A stretch of 64,000 bases of DNA. Origin: Hysterium pulicare CBS 123377. Lineage: Eukaryota; Ascomycota; Dothideomycetes; Hysteriales; Hysteriaceae. Below are positions 22,906 through 34,653 of the stretch, piece after piece (positions within the stretch are counted from its first letter, which is position 1; each line of letters begins with the position of its first letter). The stretch lies in the NCBI GenBank assembly GCA_000467715.1, contig AJFK01000686.1:34812-98811 (forward strand), in the 5' to 3' direction. The position numbers and the translations under genes were made by a program. The notes beneath the pieces were generated by a model, which did no database searches, had not been told where the DNA came from, and saw nothing but the letters and a program-made list of their open reading frames with translations.

Positions 22906-25900
22906 AACTCCCCTTCCTCGTTTCCTTCTTCGGTTCCCGAAACACCCCCACAAAAACTCTCTCAATCTATATCTTGTCATAGACTATGAAAAAGGTGGGT
23001 AATGGGAACAGGAGTCTTGGTGTTCTGTTTTTCGCAAAGCGAATCCTGTCTTGCATTGGCTGAAGCGGGTATATGTGGGGCCTGCATGTATGTATGTCGA
23101 TCGACGTATTCTGCCAAGACTTCCTCGCCATGGCTGAACATGGAGGGGTTGAAGTGGTTTGCATAGTGTTAGTGTAAAGTCTAGTCTTGGTGGTATTAAG
23201 GGAAGTGTGGTGATTAGTGCGGTGGAGGCGACCTGTCGCCTTGCGAAACTGGGTCATGTTGGCTTGGTTTGCTTTAGGAATGAATTATGGGTCATGGGAG
23301 GCGGAGGCGGAGGAGGGCGACTCGAACGGAGCAGTTAGAGTCTTAGTGACTGAAAAGCATAGTGGAGAATAGATACTGTTGAGCTTGATTTACGGTATCA
23401 TTGGTGTTTGAATTATATGTGGTATGTATTGAAATATTGCAAAGTCTACCCAGTGCATTCTCATACATTGCCACTCCGTTTTTGATAAAGTAGGTCACTT
23501 GAAAAGATAGAGACCGCTCTCGCAAGCTTGACTCTTTGAATTGATTTTCGATATTCTTTCCATTTTAGAAAAGCAGACACCCGCCTCGACACTATCGCTT
23601 CCCACCCACGAGTTTCCAAGAACCGCCGAGAGCAATGGAGAAAGCAATCGCTCCAAAGGTTTATTCTCCCTCTTATAGAGTTACGGTTCTCCAAAAGGCC
23701 TGCATCGTGAGCCAGAAACATTCGCGTTCCGAACCACAAAAGTCCCCGCATAGCTATGGTTTGGAGTAAAGATGTCCTTTCTGCTAAATTTGGTGAGGTT
23801 CAAAGACTTTGGAATTGTTTGAGGAGAGGGAAATGGTCTTTTAAGCTTTGGTCTATTAAGTATATGGCTTGAGTCCATTATGGAGGGTGGGAAATTTGAA
23901 GGAGGTGAAGGCATCGACGTTGTGACGGGGGTCTTTGCTATTTTTCTTCCAGAGCGGCTATCGAGTATGGTCGGTCGAAAATACAGAGCGGGGACATAGA
24001 AAGGGCGAGAGATGATGTAACTCCGACCGATGGGGAGCAGAGATCACCTACTGTTACTCTTTCACTTTTTTGGCTCTTTTTGGTCTCATGAAGACGCTTC
24101 GTGGTTCCGGCTCGTGGGCTAGTAGCTGCGGGTATTCTAAATCGAGTGAGTTGAAAGGTCTGTTTCTTGTATGCAAGGAGATTGATCCACGATGGGAAGA
24201 GAAAGCAGTATTGCAACGGTATGACACGTCCTTCACCGATGTCGCAAAGCTCGAAGCTGAGTAGATGACTCATGGTACGTCCACAACGACTCACGAGCAC
24301 TTCGGTATACCAAATCAGTCACTCTAACTCTCCCTTCCCTTCGCGAAGGCGTAGGAGGGGCATCGATGACCACCACGGCTTAAGAAAGGGAAATTTCGTC
24401 CTATCTGTACCACAACGACTACTGTCGGTCGGCAAGTACGTTTTTGGGTGTACTTGTAACTCTTTTTTCTCTCGAAACCCGGTTTTCGGATTGCGGTTCA
24501 GTGGTACGAGGGATAAAAGTCTGAGGTTCTGGGTGGTACAGATGTGGAGGATCGGCATGAAGGTGAAATGCAAATTGCTGGATTTGGGGATGAAAGTGAG
24601 ACATTGAAGCCACAGTTGTACAAGATCGCGAACGTCATGTTTCCGCAAAGGGGATAGGGAGAGAACTTAGAGAGAAGTGCAGAGGTAGATTCTTTTTGGT
24701 TCCGGACGTGCCTGAGTTATCTTCTCGGTGCAAATAGAAAGGGTCGTAAGTGATGCGGCTTGAGACCGGCGTGATAGCCACGAACGATCATCGAAATGAA
24801 TCCAGCTCCTGTGCCTTGCTTAGGACTTTTAAATGTCGTAAAAATCAACGACCTAGCTTCTGCTTTTTGAAGTTCGTGACCGGTCTATAGTTGCAAAAGC
24901 TAAATCAGGCATTTGAATGATCTCGGTTGCTCGGTGAGAAGTTCGATACAGGACAGAACGGTCATCGCGAGTGTTACTGTAACAATTAGAACAGTTGTGC
25001 GATCGCAAGCTCGGATGTCCTCAATCGTCGATTTATCCTAGCTTGTGAGCAGCTGTCCTTACATGGTGTCTGCGTCCACGTGATTCGAAAGTTGTTTCAT
25101 CCACGATGCTCATAAAGAGATGACTGAGAGGATCAATGTTCTTTCAGGGAAAGTCTCAGTGCAATCAAATACGGCTTGAGTAGAAGCCCGTCATGCAAGA
25201 GCATCACGATTTAGAAAGACTGATCTTCTTCCCGCAAGGTAACTGATTGCGGGAAAGAGGGCTTTAGTCTTGCAAATCCTCGATAGGTCGGTCACGGATT
25301 TTGTCTCCACAGTGGGCAAACGCGATCCGTGGACAAATTTTCGGAGGATAGGGCGACAGGTTACACCGATACAGGTGTTTACATGTCGTTGGCATTGACT
25401 CGCTATGAGGATAAGCTGCTGCCGACCGAAACCGAAAAAACAATGCACATGCTCAAACGCATCTACCGGTCAAACAATACGAAGCGGCTCTCAACACGTT
25501 TGAGAGGCGAAGGTTCGAAATTTTCTAGCGCGCAAATTTTATATAAATGGAGTGGAGCCTGTGGTGTTGTTCCTGCATGAGCGCCACTAAGGCTCGCTGA
25601 GGCGGAACTGACGTGGCTGGGCCTCATCTGTGGCCAAGGTGGAAAAGAAATTGAGGCGGAATACCGCATTGGTGGTAGCATAGCAGATTTGGACAAAATG
25701 AAATATTGAGCAGTGATAGGAGGGAGAAACAGTTGGCCAAAAGGGCTAATGTTTCATGGACACATAAGACAGCTACCACGCTTAAGAGATAGCGAGCATG
25801 GTAGTGCGGACTGCAGAAACTTGGAAATGCGACGTATAAAAAAAGTTCGATGACTGAGAATCCGGTGAAAAGCTAAAGATGGTAACTTTACGATGTTCCA

Positions 25901-27533
25901 AATCAGGCGTTTCAAGCCCAAACGGTTCCCCGGCTTCTTCTATGTGGTAATAAAGCAAGAAGCGGTGAAGGAAGTTCGACTAGATCGACATGCTGGGATG
26001 AGGTGGAAGAAAAGGCATAGTAGTGCGGCGATTGGTATGATTTTTGTAGTGGATGGTGCGGGTGGTCCCGGAGTATGGCAGCTTCGTGAAGCCTCAGGAC
26101 TTCCATTCGCCCACAAGTCCGGCTGGTAGCCTTTGGATGGCAAGGGTGAACACAAGGGAGACGATGCGGGCCATCCAAGCTGGACCGCTGGCTTCTGGTT
26201 GCGACAGGTGTGTCTAGCGAGGCCGTATGAGCGACAGTGTTGCGCATCGTGCATACAGCCGGCATCCACCCAATGGTGGAGGAGAGAGATTTAGGGCAAT
26301 TGGCCGGGCTGGCAATTACGCACATGAAGGCCAGAATGAGTGATTGTCAGTATGAGATTAAGATGCGCGCCAGAAACTGTGGAGGATTGCTGGAGCAACG
26401 GTGTTGTGCATTGCCGGAGGATGAATGTTCATCTGGAAGATGATCGGAAGGTGGTTTTGCTTTTTCCTCGTCGCTGTCGTCGGCTGTGACTCCGTCCTCC
26501 GCATACGACGTATGAGTGGGTTTGGAATCTCTGCCGGTAATTAATCTGATCGTCTGCTGCTTGGTGAAAGGGAAACCTGGGCACATTGGACCTCTATCAA
26601 GACGTTTCTTCAGCCACACAATCAATCCTCCGTTGCTCCTTCAACGCATGCGACAGGCATCATCTTATCGGTCCATGGGGGAGAAGGCGGGAGAGTGCAG
26701 GCCAGTCGTCGAGGCCGACAGAGACGACGGCGAGTATTGACGCTGCGTCACCACACACATGGATTGCACTGGCGGAGTTGAGGCCAATGGGGGACGGGCT
26801 AGCAGGCAGCGATGGTGAAGAAGAGCGGATGCCGCTGTGGGGAGACGCGAGAGAGAGAGAGCTGCAGGGCTGAGCAGGCATCAAGACCCCCCGTGACATT
26901 TCTGGCATGGCTCCCAATACAATACAGCGAATACCCTCGAAACGGCCGACTGCCTGGCACAGTCACAGTCCGCGCAAAGCTTTGGGAGATCTGGCGGATG
27001 TCCGTTGTTGTCTCTGTTGCAAGTGCTCGAATTCAATATCTGACTGCGGCCGAGTCGCCCGTTGGTGCCCATTCATTGGAGAGAGCACGCCCAGCGAGCG
27101 TGTCTTCACCCAAGCAATCAGGCCCAACGATGCTAGCCGTTATTTAAGTAATTCATGCAACCCCCCGACTCGACCAGAAAATCCCCCCGCCTCGGAGTGC
27201 GAGAAAAAAAAGACCCTCACCACGCCCAGCGTGCCGCCTGCTGCTCGTCATACCTGAGGTGAACGATTTACCCTCCTCCCCCTCCACCACCACCTTGGCC
27301 CATACCTCATGGCCATCGTCCTCATCAGAGCAGCCGTCGTCGTTGCCCGCATCCATTGCTTGCATTCTTTTCTTCTGACCTTCGCATGAGCACTCCAGCC
27401 GATCGCTGCAGTTAGGCTTATCCCGCTACCGATAATCGTCGCACCGTGCCGCCTCCGGGCATCACTCCGGCAATCTTGTGAGCCACGCTGACCACAACCC
27501 TCCACCGGCGACCATCTCGTCCACCCCAAAAAG
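22906..27533. other. 4.6 kb without a recognised gene
   Basis: Frames of 60-140 aa occur on both strands (for example 23461-23751 minus, 25912-26325 minus, 26907-27257 plus) but none has a domain or a consistent exon structure. The 300 bp before 27534 are CT-rich and look like the long leader typical of filamentous-fungal regulatory genes. No repeats with clear ends were recognised. Confidence 0.35.
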
Positions 27534-29591
27534 ATGTCCGACCCTCGCTCTCTCAATCCAACTTGCGAGGACTACTATTCCGACAACAGCGAAGTTGTAC
27601 ACGACCATCGCAGGTCGCCTAATGGTGCAGGGCAGGCCAATGTCGCCGCCAAACGTTCCCATCCCTCCGACTTGGGCAGCACCGAGAAGCCGGCCGAGAA
27701 GGTTTCTATCGATGTTGCCAGCGATTCAGGGTATTCGAGCCATACCGCTGCGACTGTGAGCAGTGCTGATTCCGCACAAAGCACAAAGTCACAGAGTCCG
27801 CCTGTTGTGAGGGCTGCGCCAGTACCACCACCCAGCCCCAGCATCAAGAGACGACCAACAATCGGAGATGAGAGGAAGCATAGCAGCCAAAACAGTCCAC
27901 GCAAGCCATTGGCACGGTCCGGTTCTATTTCGAGAAGAACACGAGATGAAAGAGACACCCAGGAATGCAACAAGCCTGGTTGCCAGTGCAAACAAAGTCA
28001 AAGTCGGGGCCGACGCCCTCAACCATCCCCCTTAGACTCCGGACTGGACCTCAACTACCCACCGCTCGACTCACGGTCGCAGCGCTCTGATCCATCTCAG
28101 TATACACCAGCATCACCACGGGCTACTCGTCAGCCTCCCCCTTACATTCAAGGCTCAATAGTCGCACAGCCTGCCACAACCGCCAGACGTCGGTCTTCCT
28201 CTACGTCGAGGGCCCGGCCAGTCAGCTACCATGGCGATGCTCAAGCTGGTTTCTGGCCACCGGGCATGCCCTATCCGCTCCCACCTCAAGAGCGTGGCCC
28301 TCCACCATCAATGTCTGCCCATTTCAATCCGCCAATCGGACCTTACGGTATGATGGGCGCAACTCCACCAAACAACTACTACCCCCCTGGTCATCCTCTT
28401 CAAATCTCTCCCCCCTATGATGGTCAACGGCCTCCATTGCAGTCCCGGAACTCGTCCCAATATAGCACACGCAGACCCACTTCACAGTACGGAGCGCCAC
28501 TCATCTCCTATGACCAACCGTCATTCTCAACCAATACAAACATGTCTGCTCGTGGTCCACCTCCCAGCGCAAGATATGACTCTACTAGGGCTCTCCAATC
28601 CTCCGCATTTGAATCTTCTAGCTCCGAAGAGGATGATGACGAGGAGTCTGAGGAAGACACTGACCGCGCGCTCATGCCCCCACCTGGAACCAAGGGCAAT
28701 GGACAACGTCGCCCGAGTCTACCTCGTCGACCCAACACCACCCAAGTTTACAATGGTCGAATAACAGAATCTGGTGAACGTGACTGGGAATCACGATCGT
28801 CTCGCCCACCTACAACAAATCCATCCCGCTCTTCTTCCATTCGTCGACCATCCTTGGCTCAACCAACCAAAGCAGCTTCCTACGATACTCCCACCGGTAA
28901 TGCCAGAGTCTACGTCGAGTCTGCCAGATCCCAACGGCGGCAATCGTACATGGGCCATGAACAAGAGTACGAGCTCAAAGCAAAGCATCGCAACTCTGCC
29001 ATGTACCGCAGTGAGACACCTCCAACCAGACGTCGTCAAACTGATCTTGATGGCCGTCGGCGTGATGAAAACGTCATCGATGCAAAAGTACGCCAGGCAG
29101 AAGCACATCAACAACGCGCTCGCGGCGACATCGTGCCTGAATTGACGGAGCAAGCTTTGAACAGAGCCGCTAAACGATCGTCCCGCGTTCCCTCTGGTGC
29201 TTCGGAAGCGGGATCTACTCGTAGCAAAAATAGCGACAAGGCTACCCGCGTGAGTCAGTCTAACCGAAGCACGGTCACCAATTCTGCAAATGGCGAAATC
29301 CGAATGAGGATTGATGCATCGGCCGGTGTCAACATTCAATTGAATGGTGACATGGAAGGGCGCACTATCTCACTCAATCCTGCCGACGGCGGCATGGCGG
29401 AAGTCGTTATCGGTTCCGCTCGTGGAAGTGAGAATATGTATAGGAGCGAGAAGGGCAGCCAAGCAGGAAGAAGACCCTTATTAATGCCACGGAGGGAGAC
29501 CGAGGAGTCCAGTGTTAAGAGCAGAAGAAGTAGCCGTAGTGGGAGAGACGGAGAGCGGCGTGTTCTTCGCAGACGGGAATACGGAGAGTAA
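27534..29591 (+). CDS. Long disordered Ser/Arg/Pro-rich protein
   Basis: 685 aa, single exon. Almost the whole sequence is low complexity: Ser/Pro/Arg-rich, with many R-x-x-S and S/T-P phosphorylation-type sites, a Pro/Tyr/Gly-rich stretch (MMGATPPNNYYPPGHP), and an acidic run (SSSEEDDDEESEEDTDRAL). Two islands look conserved. One is a small cysteine knot-like motif, ECNKPGCQCKQ (residues ~140-150). The other is a C-terminal part with NVIDAKVRQAEAHQQRARG, a helical segment, and GEIRMRIDASAGVNIQLNGD, which could form beta strands. No enzymatic domain or membrane segment. I do not recognise a named family; a regulatory or scaffold role is only a guess. The long gene-free region upstream would suit a heavily regulated promoter. 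Confidence 0.75.
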   Translation: MSDPRSLNPTCEDYYSDNSEVVHDHRRSPNGAGQANVAAKRSHPSDLGSTEKPAEKVSIDVASDSGYSSHTAATVSSADSAQSTKSQSPPVVRAAPVPPPSPSIKRRPTIGDERKHSSQNSPRKPLARSGSISRRTRDERDTQECNKPGCQCKQSQSRGRRPQPSPLDSGLDLNYPPLDSRSQRSDPSQYTPASPRATRQPPPYIQGSIVAQPATTARRRSSSTSRARPVSYHGDAQAGFWPPGMPYPLPPQERGPPPSMSAHFNPPIGPYGMMGATPPNNYYPPGHPLQISPPYDGQRPPLQSRNSSQYSTRRPTSQYGAPLISYDQPSFSTNTNMSARGPPPSARYDSTRALQSSAFESSSSEEDDDEESEEDTDRALMPPPGTKGNGQRRPSLPRRPNTTQVYNGRITESGERDWESRSSRPPTTNPSRSSSIRRPSLAQPTKAASYDTPTGNARVYVESARSQRRQSYMGHEQEYELKAKHRNSAMYRSETPPTRRRQTDLDGRRRDENVIDAKVRQAEAHQQRARGDIVPELTEQALNRAAKRSSRVPSGASEAGSTRSKNSDKATRVSQSNRSTVTNSANGEIRMRIDASAGVNIQLNGDMEGRTISLNPADGGMAEVVIGSARGSENMYRSEKGSQAGRRPLLMPRRETEESSVKSRRSSRSGRDGERRVLRRREYGE

Positions 29592-30800
29592 AATGTGTAT
29601 GAGATGAGGAACGATTAATGAGTCGCATCGCTTCTGGATACAGAATCACTTTGGATCCTCCTTGCAGCCTACGTCTTGTATGGTTGTTATTCGCATTTTA
29701 TGTCATGTCTTTCTGCGTTTTCTATTGCATTCTCCTATCGATCTCTCTTCATTTCATTGTGCTCTGCAGCGTATTTTCATTGGGCGGACCGGACTGGACT
29801 AAAAGCTTTTTTCCAAAAAGTTGCTCATTACCATTCCGCCGGAGGGAAAAAGCTTGTATGTGCACTACTTCTAGCGTTTTGTTGTGTTGCTGCGTTCCGG
29901 CGTTCCAAGGGATTCCCTTCCTTCTCCTACCACTTGTGCGCTTTACCATTGTTTGTGTGTTTTTGCAGCAGTGCAGGTCACCTTGGTTATTTCGGTTAGA
30001 CGTGAGCGCTCGCGCACAAATGTTTTTTTGGAGCGTGGGAGCTAATGTCACGATGAAACGAGATTGTACGATCGTCTACGAACGAATTTGTGTTGGATTT
30101 TTACTCATCTTTTCCCATTTCTTCGTTTCTTCAATTGCTTTTGAGCGAGCGGATACCATACTTCGTTTTCTCTAAAGCATGTACCTCTTACTTCACTTCA
30201 TTTCGCATAAGCATCATTATCTCTTCATTGGCAAAATGTTCCCTTTGGGGGTTTAGGGCTTGGAGGATGCAATACCCCAATATGTTCTCTTGGATGGTCT
30301 TCTTTGGGGTTTTGGATGATGAGCTTGTTTGCTTCGGTTGAAAATGCCCGATGGTGGCTTGGAAAGGTATTCAACAACAATCGGTGCCCACTACTTTTGG
30401 CATTGGGAACGATCGAATGGAAACGATATAGGATCAAGATTGCACAGATAGGGCCGCTTAACTACCATGATGAAGAAAATACTATGGTTCCCTGATTTGC
30501 CTCTCAGGAAATTTCCCATCTGTTACTACAACCATGTATCTTCTCGTCAGCTTCTAAACTCCAGTTAACTTACATTATCCAGTCGCTCCTACAGGGATTC
30601 CACGATAACTTCTTGTCCCTTGTCTTCGACTCTCCTTCACAGATGCACCTCGGACACGTAGCCAAACACAGCTACTCTCGGCGCTTCCGCATCAAAGCTG
30701 ATTGAATACACTGTCGTCATAGGCACCACGTTCATCACCTAGCCTCCCGACCCGCTTGCGTCTCCTCTCGACCTCTTAACAGGTGAATTTGTCTTATTGC
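29592..30800. other. 3' flank, T-rich on the plus strand
   Basis: A 185-aa plus-strand frame (29618-30175) is Phe/Leu/Cys-rich because the strand is T-rich. It immediately follows the stop of the disordered protein, so I read it as 3' UTR or intergenic DNA, not a gene. Confidence 0.4.
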
Positions 30801-30867
30801 AACTGGAGACCTTCAGTGGTCTAACTTTATGTTAGACTGACGTGATGACCAACTACACCACGAAGCC
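30801..30867 (-). pseudogene. Truncated tRNA-Val(AAC) relic
   Basis: Read on the minus strand, the acceptor 5' strand, D arm, anticodon arm with AAC and its short intron match the intact tRNA-Val at 34568-34653 with four differences in about 67 positions: three substitutions and one missing base in the intron. The match stops abruptly in the T loop. The 3' T-stem strand, acceptor 3' strand and discriminator are absent, so it cannot fold into a complete tRNA. Confidence 0.8.
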
Positions 30868-31682
30868 ATGATTTTGAAGACAAGATACATTTGTATAACT
30901 ATTATCATGAACAATATGAGCATTTGAACGGTGTTCAAGGTATTTCCGGCGCAGATTAACTACTTCAGCCCAGTAGAATAGTGAGTTCCCCCTCGCCCCT
31001 AGCGCCGCTTTATTTTCATGTAAGCCTCATAAGGTAACTACAACTTACTCTCGATTGCCTTTGTCGTGGCGTCGATGTCTCTCGGTATAGAATTCATGCG
31101 TATTCTGAGTTTATTCGGACACCCCCTGGAAGTTGCTACTCCATTCCGCACTTCTGGCATGTTCTACAATACCATATCTATGTATGGGGAGGAATGGCCT
31201 CGTTGCTTCAGGACAAGTACTGCAGAAATGCCACTTTCCAGTTTACCATCTTCGAAGAATGGAATATCTGATGTCGGACGGTGAAGACTTTTTATTTATC
31301 ATTCTACCAATCCGCCCTATTTACATTGGGTTCTAGAACCTGCTGATTGGCTCTAAAGTCTTCATGATCTGTCCGCTTCATGTGCCTAAGTAAGAACGGT
31401 AAGCAGTCGGAAGCACGACCCCTGACTGAGTGCAAATGCTGGCATCTATCACGTATTTACAAATACTAGATACAATGTCTTAAGGATAGATGCCACGGCC
31501 TCCCAACGCTCATCGATGCCGCACTTGTAATCCACCCGGCCGAGCAGAATGTATATGTATCTACGTCCTCTCGGCGCCTCCTCATCCTCTCCTCCGTCAA
31601 AGCCGCCATTTCTCACCGAGACATGCCTGCCCTCAGCAACGTCATACCTTTCATAGCTCAAGGCAGAACAAGATCACTTTGA
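30868..31682. other. Intergenic, no gene recognised
   Basis: Short frames only (for example 31066-31284). It includes the 3' end region of the SnoaL-repeat gene. Nothing further is seen. Confidence 0.4.
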
Positions 31683-33677
31683 CTACAATCTAGCCCAGGC
31701 CGAGGTCGCGTTAACCAGCGTTGGCCCAGTCGGTGGCTCCTGGTAGCCATTGGCAGTCAAACTCCACTCAGGCTTAACATGGCATGGAACGCAGCCAGGC
31801 CAGTAGTACTGCGGTACACGTCCGCTCACGGGGTTACGGTACGCAAACCACATGCGCTGGATTTCGGGCCACCCGACGTACGGGCCACTGCCTCCTCCAA
31901 ACCCAGCATCGCGATCGCCATTCTCGACGAGCGTGAGGTCTGGCGGATACTTGGACAGCAGAGGGCTCTTCGGCTCAGTCTTATTTCCTGGGGAGGCGGC
32001 GGACCAGCCACCGGCCCAGTCCGAGGACTGCCAGTAGAACTCGTCGATGTTGATGGTCCACAGCTTCCACCTGCCGTCCTCTAGCACCATCTGGTCGTGA
32101 TAAATAGCGCCGTTGAAGCTGCCGGCTTTGGTTGCTGAAGTCGAGGGCTGGAGAAGTCGTGTGCGCATGCTGGCAGACCGACCATCATCAGACACAAGAA
32201 TCACTGGCTGCAGGCGCCAGTGGAAGGAGATGCTGGAACGTAGAGATGACCGGTTGGTGCCGTAGGTCGTGTAACATGCCTTGGTGATGCGTTCGGGGCC
32301 TTGGTACCAGCCAGCAAACGGTGATTCCTTGTTGGACTTGTTGGCGAAGAGGTCGCCCATTAGATCGCAGTGGAGATCATCGATGTAGAAGCCGTAGGCT
32401 GTTGATTCATTTTCAGCCCCATCGAAAGCTGCCGAGCGGGCGAGTCGACGCTGCAGGTCGGTCAGGTTTGTGTTAGTGCCGTCTGGTCCTAGCGACTGAG
32501 AGCTACGCGCGGTCACATTGATGAATTTAGGCACAGCATTATTCGGCGGAGCAATTCCACCATTACCCCATCCCGTAGAGTAGTTGGCAATAACCAGCGG
32601 AGTGATATCGAGTTCGTTCAACTTCCACAGCCCATTGTCCTTGACGAAATGGTTGCGGAATACGTTGAACTCCCACGACGCGGCACGACTGCTAGCATCG
32701 CCAATCATACCAATCTCGATACCACGAGCAATTGCTTCTCGACCGTTGGGATCCACAATGACGATCGTATCAAGGAGTAGGTGGTCGTTCAGGATGCCTT
32801 GTGTTAGGCCTTCTGGCCCCATCCGCTCCATCGCTTTGCGAACGCCGGCAGCTCCAGCATACGTACCAACACCCTTGATATAGACCGTAGAGTTAGGAAC
32901 AAAAAGGTCGACTACGTCGGTCCACATCCGGCGGTCGACGTAGTAGCCGTATGAATGCTGGAGGTTGCGGACCTCGTCCTCGTCGTTCAAACGAGTGATT
33001 CGGTGCGCCAATTCCTCAGAGGTTGCCGATGTGACTGGCGCTTCGGTATTTGGCAATAACATGGGTATGCCAGTCTCATCTGGTGTGAAATGATAAGGGA
33101 TAATTGGGAGGGCACTCGGAACGTTGCGCCAACCACCAACATAGGGGCCAGCGTACAACGTGTAGTAGTGCAGCAGAGAGATCTTCCAGCGACCATCACT
33201 GAAAATGAACTCATTCTCATAGATACCCCCTTGAATCCTCGTCTCTCCCCCGCCGTCACCCATGAAGCGCAAGCCATTCCAACGACCCTTGGCGGTAAGG
33301 CCGTCGACCGACAGGCTCACCAACGGGTTCTCCGCAATCAAAGTGTCGAGGGAGCCGGGCTGAATACCATCCATGTTGCCAGCGTCGGTCCGCAGCCATG
33401 TTTCGATTGCTCTCGGCCCAGTTGCCGTGTCGTTTCCCCATCGTAACGTACCATTGATGGAGAATAGCGCAGACATGTCTTTCCAACGCCCGAACTGGGC
33501 TAGCTGAGCAAAGTTCCGCTGTACATCCTTAATTTCCCGTACCGACTCAACTCGTTCGATATCCCGGGCCAGTGAGTTAATCGTTGGCGCCGCCTGTGTG
33601 GTGTCCACTGCCGGCAGGCTGGTTGCCCCACTAGCCAGGAGGACCAACGCTGCTGCCGTTGCCTTCATAAGTTTCAT
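31683..33677 (-). CDS. Secreted protein with three SnoaL/NTF2-like repeats
   Basis: 664 aa, single exon. A signal peptide is evident (MKLMKATAAALVLLASGATSLPA). Three NTF2-like/SnoaL units follow at roughly residues 36-175, 225-370 and 410-560. Each begins with a helix carrying a D-x-x-x-V-x-x-x-x-x-x-Y/F pattern (EIKDVQRNFAQLAQFGRW; DEVRNLQHSYGYYVDRRMW; a third, more divergent), and each ends in a strand of the type DGRWKISLLHYY or DGRWKLWTINIDEFYW. Units of this fold act as polyketide cyclases, isomerases or dehydratases, or simply bind ligands; the substrate here is unknown. The C-terminus has a Trp/Pro/Cys-rich tail (YYWPGCVPCHVKPEWSL). A single long uninterrupted exon is unusual beside neighbours with introns, and bacterial proteins share this layout, so horizontal origin is possible but unproven. 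Confidence 0.82.
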   Translation of the reverse strand: MKLMKATAAALVLLASGATSLPAVDTTQAAPTINSLARDIERVESVREIKDVQRNFAQLAQFGRWKDMSALFSINGTLRWGNDTATGPRAIETWLRTDAGNMDGIQPGSLDTLIAENPLVSLSVDGLTAKGRWNGLRFMGDGGGETRIQGGIYENEFIFSDGRWKISLLHYYTLYAGPYVGGWRNVPSALPIIPYHFTPDETGIPMLLPNTEAPVTSATSEELAHRITRLNDEDEVRNLQHSYGYYVDRRMWTDVVDLFVPNSTVYIKGVGTYAGAAGVRKAMERMGPEGLTQGILNDHLLLDTIVIVDPNGREAIARGIEIGMIGDASSRAASWEFNVFRNHFVKDNGLWKLNELDITPLVIANYSTGWGNGGIAPPNNAVPKFINVTARSSQSLGPDGTNTNLTDLQRRLARSAAFDGAENESTAYGFYIDDLHCDLMGDLFANKSNKESPFAGWYQGPERITKACYTTYGTNRSSLRSSISFHWRLQPVILVSDDGRSASMRTRLLQPSTSATKAGSFNGAIYHDQMVLEDGRWKLWTINIDEFYWQSSDWAGGWSAASPGNKTEPKSPLLSKYPPDLTLVENGDRDAGFGGGSGPYVGWPEIQRMWFAYRNPVSGRVPQYYWPGCVPCHVKPEWSLTANGYQEPPTGPTLVNATSAWARL

Positions 33678-34567
33678 GATTCCTCTCCTGTTGCTGGTCG
33701 CTGTTGGCTAAACCACTTGCGTGATGGTGTCTGGGACACTCAAATTGAGCTTTCCTTGGCATATGAGGGCGAGGTTGCAACATCTACAAGAGAGGTTCGT
33801 CAGCAGTTCCTTTATAGAGGCGTCTTGATGAGCTTTGGCCGTTTAGAACATCCAAAAATATGAACATACCTTCCAAATGTTCTATCGTCAGGTAACCAGG
33901 TTTCCACCCCGCACCTTATATATCTTAATTTCTGTACGACGAATTACCTTGTAACTACTCTTGAGGCTTCATTCCCCGCTCTTTATTTATTATAGCCTAA
34001 AGCACAGATCTCGGTAGTGCTTTCATACTTAAGTTGGCTGTAAATCATATTTGAAGTGAAAGTAGACTTGCCTTGGCATAAACACTGAATGCCCAATCAG
34101 CAGGACAAGCGCAGCTGAGGCTGCCGGAAGGTCAAGGGATGTCATCTAGTGTCTGTTCTATTGTCGCTCATGTAATTGCTGACGTAGCAGTAGAGATATA
34201 ACTAAGAGCTGGACAAGAAAGAAAGTAAATGAGTAGGGGATAGGCAATCCATGCAAAACCAAGGACGCTCTTTTGGAGGAAGGAAAAGAACAATGTCATC
34301 TTTAGAAATGCTATACAATGTGACGCTAGTATCACTCTAAGGCATTAAAATCTCTATGATTATATCTCCTCATGAATTCGAAAGTCTAGCAAAACAGGGC
34401 GTGTCAGGAGGTGGGTGTTTTTATAACGAAGTCGGCTGCACGGACTTAAAAAAAAGGGCAAGACACCTTCAGTAACCGAGGACGCGTCCAGGGCGTTCGC
34501 GTTGGTGGTATCGTAGTCCTAAGGCCGCGATCGATACCAGCAAACCTGAGCAAAAAAATTTAATCTG
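33678..34567. other. Intergenic, upstream of the SnoaL-repeat gene
   Basis: No coding frame of interest. It contains the presumed promoter of the secreted protein and the 3' flank of the tRNA gene. Confidence 0.4.
34552..34558 (-). terminator. RNA polymerase III oligo-T terminator of tRNA-Val
   Basis: Seven consecutive A on the plus strand, meaning seven T on the tRNA coding strand, begin 9 nt after the discriminator base. This is the expected pol III stop signal. Confidence 0.75.
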
Positions 34568-34653
34568 TGACTTCGCCCAGGCTCGAACTGGGGACCTTCA
34601 GTGGCCTAACTTTTATGTTAGACTGACGTGATAACCAACTACACCACGAAGCC
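34568..34653 (-). tRNA. tRNA-Val(AAC) with 12-nt intron
   Basis: On the minus strand: acceptor GGCTTCG pairs with CGAAGTC (one G-T pair), D arm with A box TGGTGTAGTTGG, anticodon stem TCAGT/ACTGA, loop CTAACA...C with anticodon AAC, variable AGGTC, T stem CCCAG/CTGGG around TTCGAGC (B box), discriminator A. A 12-nt intron (TAAAAGTTAGGC) sits in the canonical place one base after the anticodon, and its GTTAG can pair with CTAAC of the anticodon loop. The transcript is followed by seven Ts on the coding strand (plus-strand A run at 34552-34558), a good RNA polymerase III terminator. Confidence 0.93.

Noticed and set aside
29618-30175. 185-aa plus-strand frame rich in Phe, Leu and Cys
   Set aside because: Composition follows from a T-rich strand just after a stop codon; no domain, and no conserved motif.
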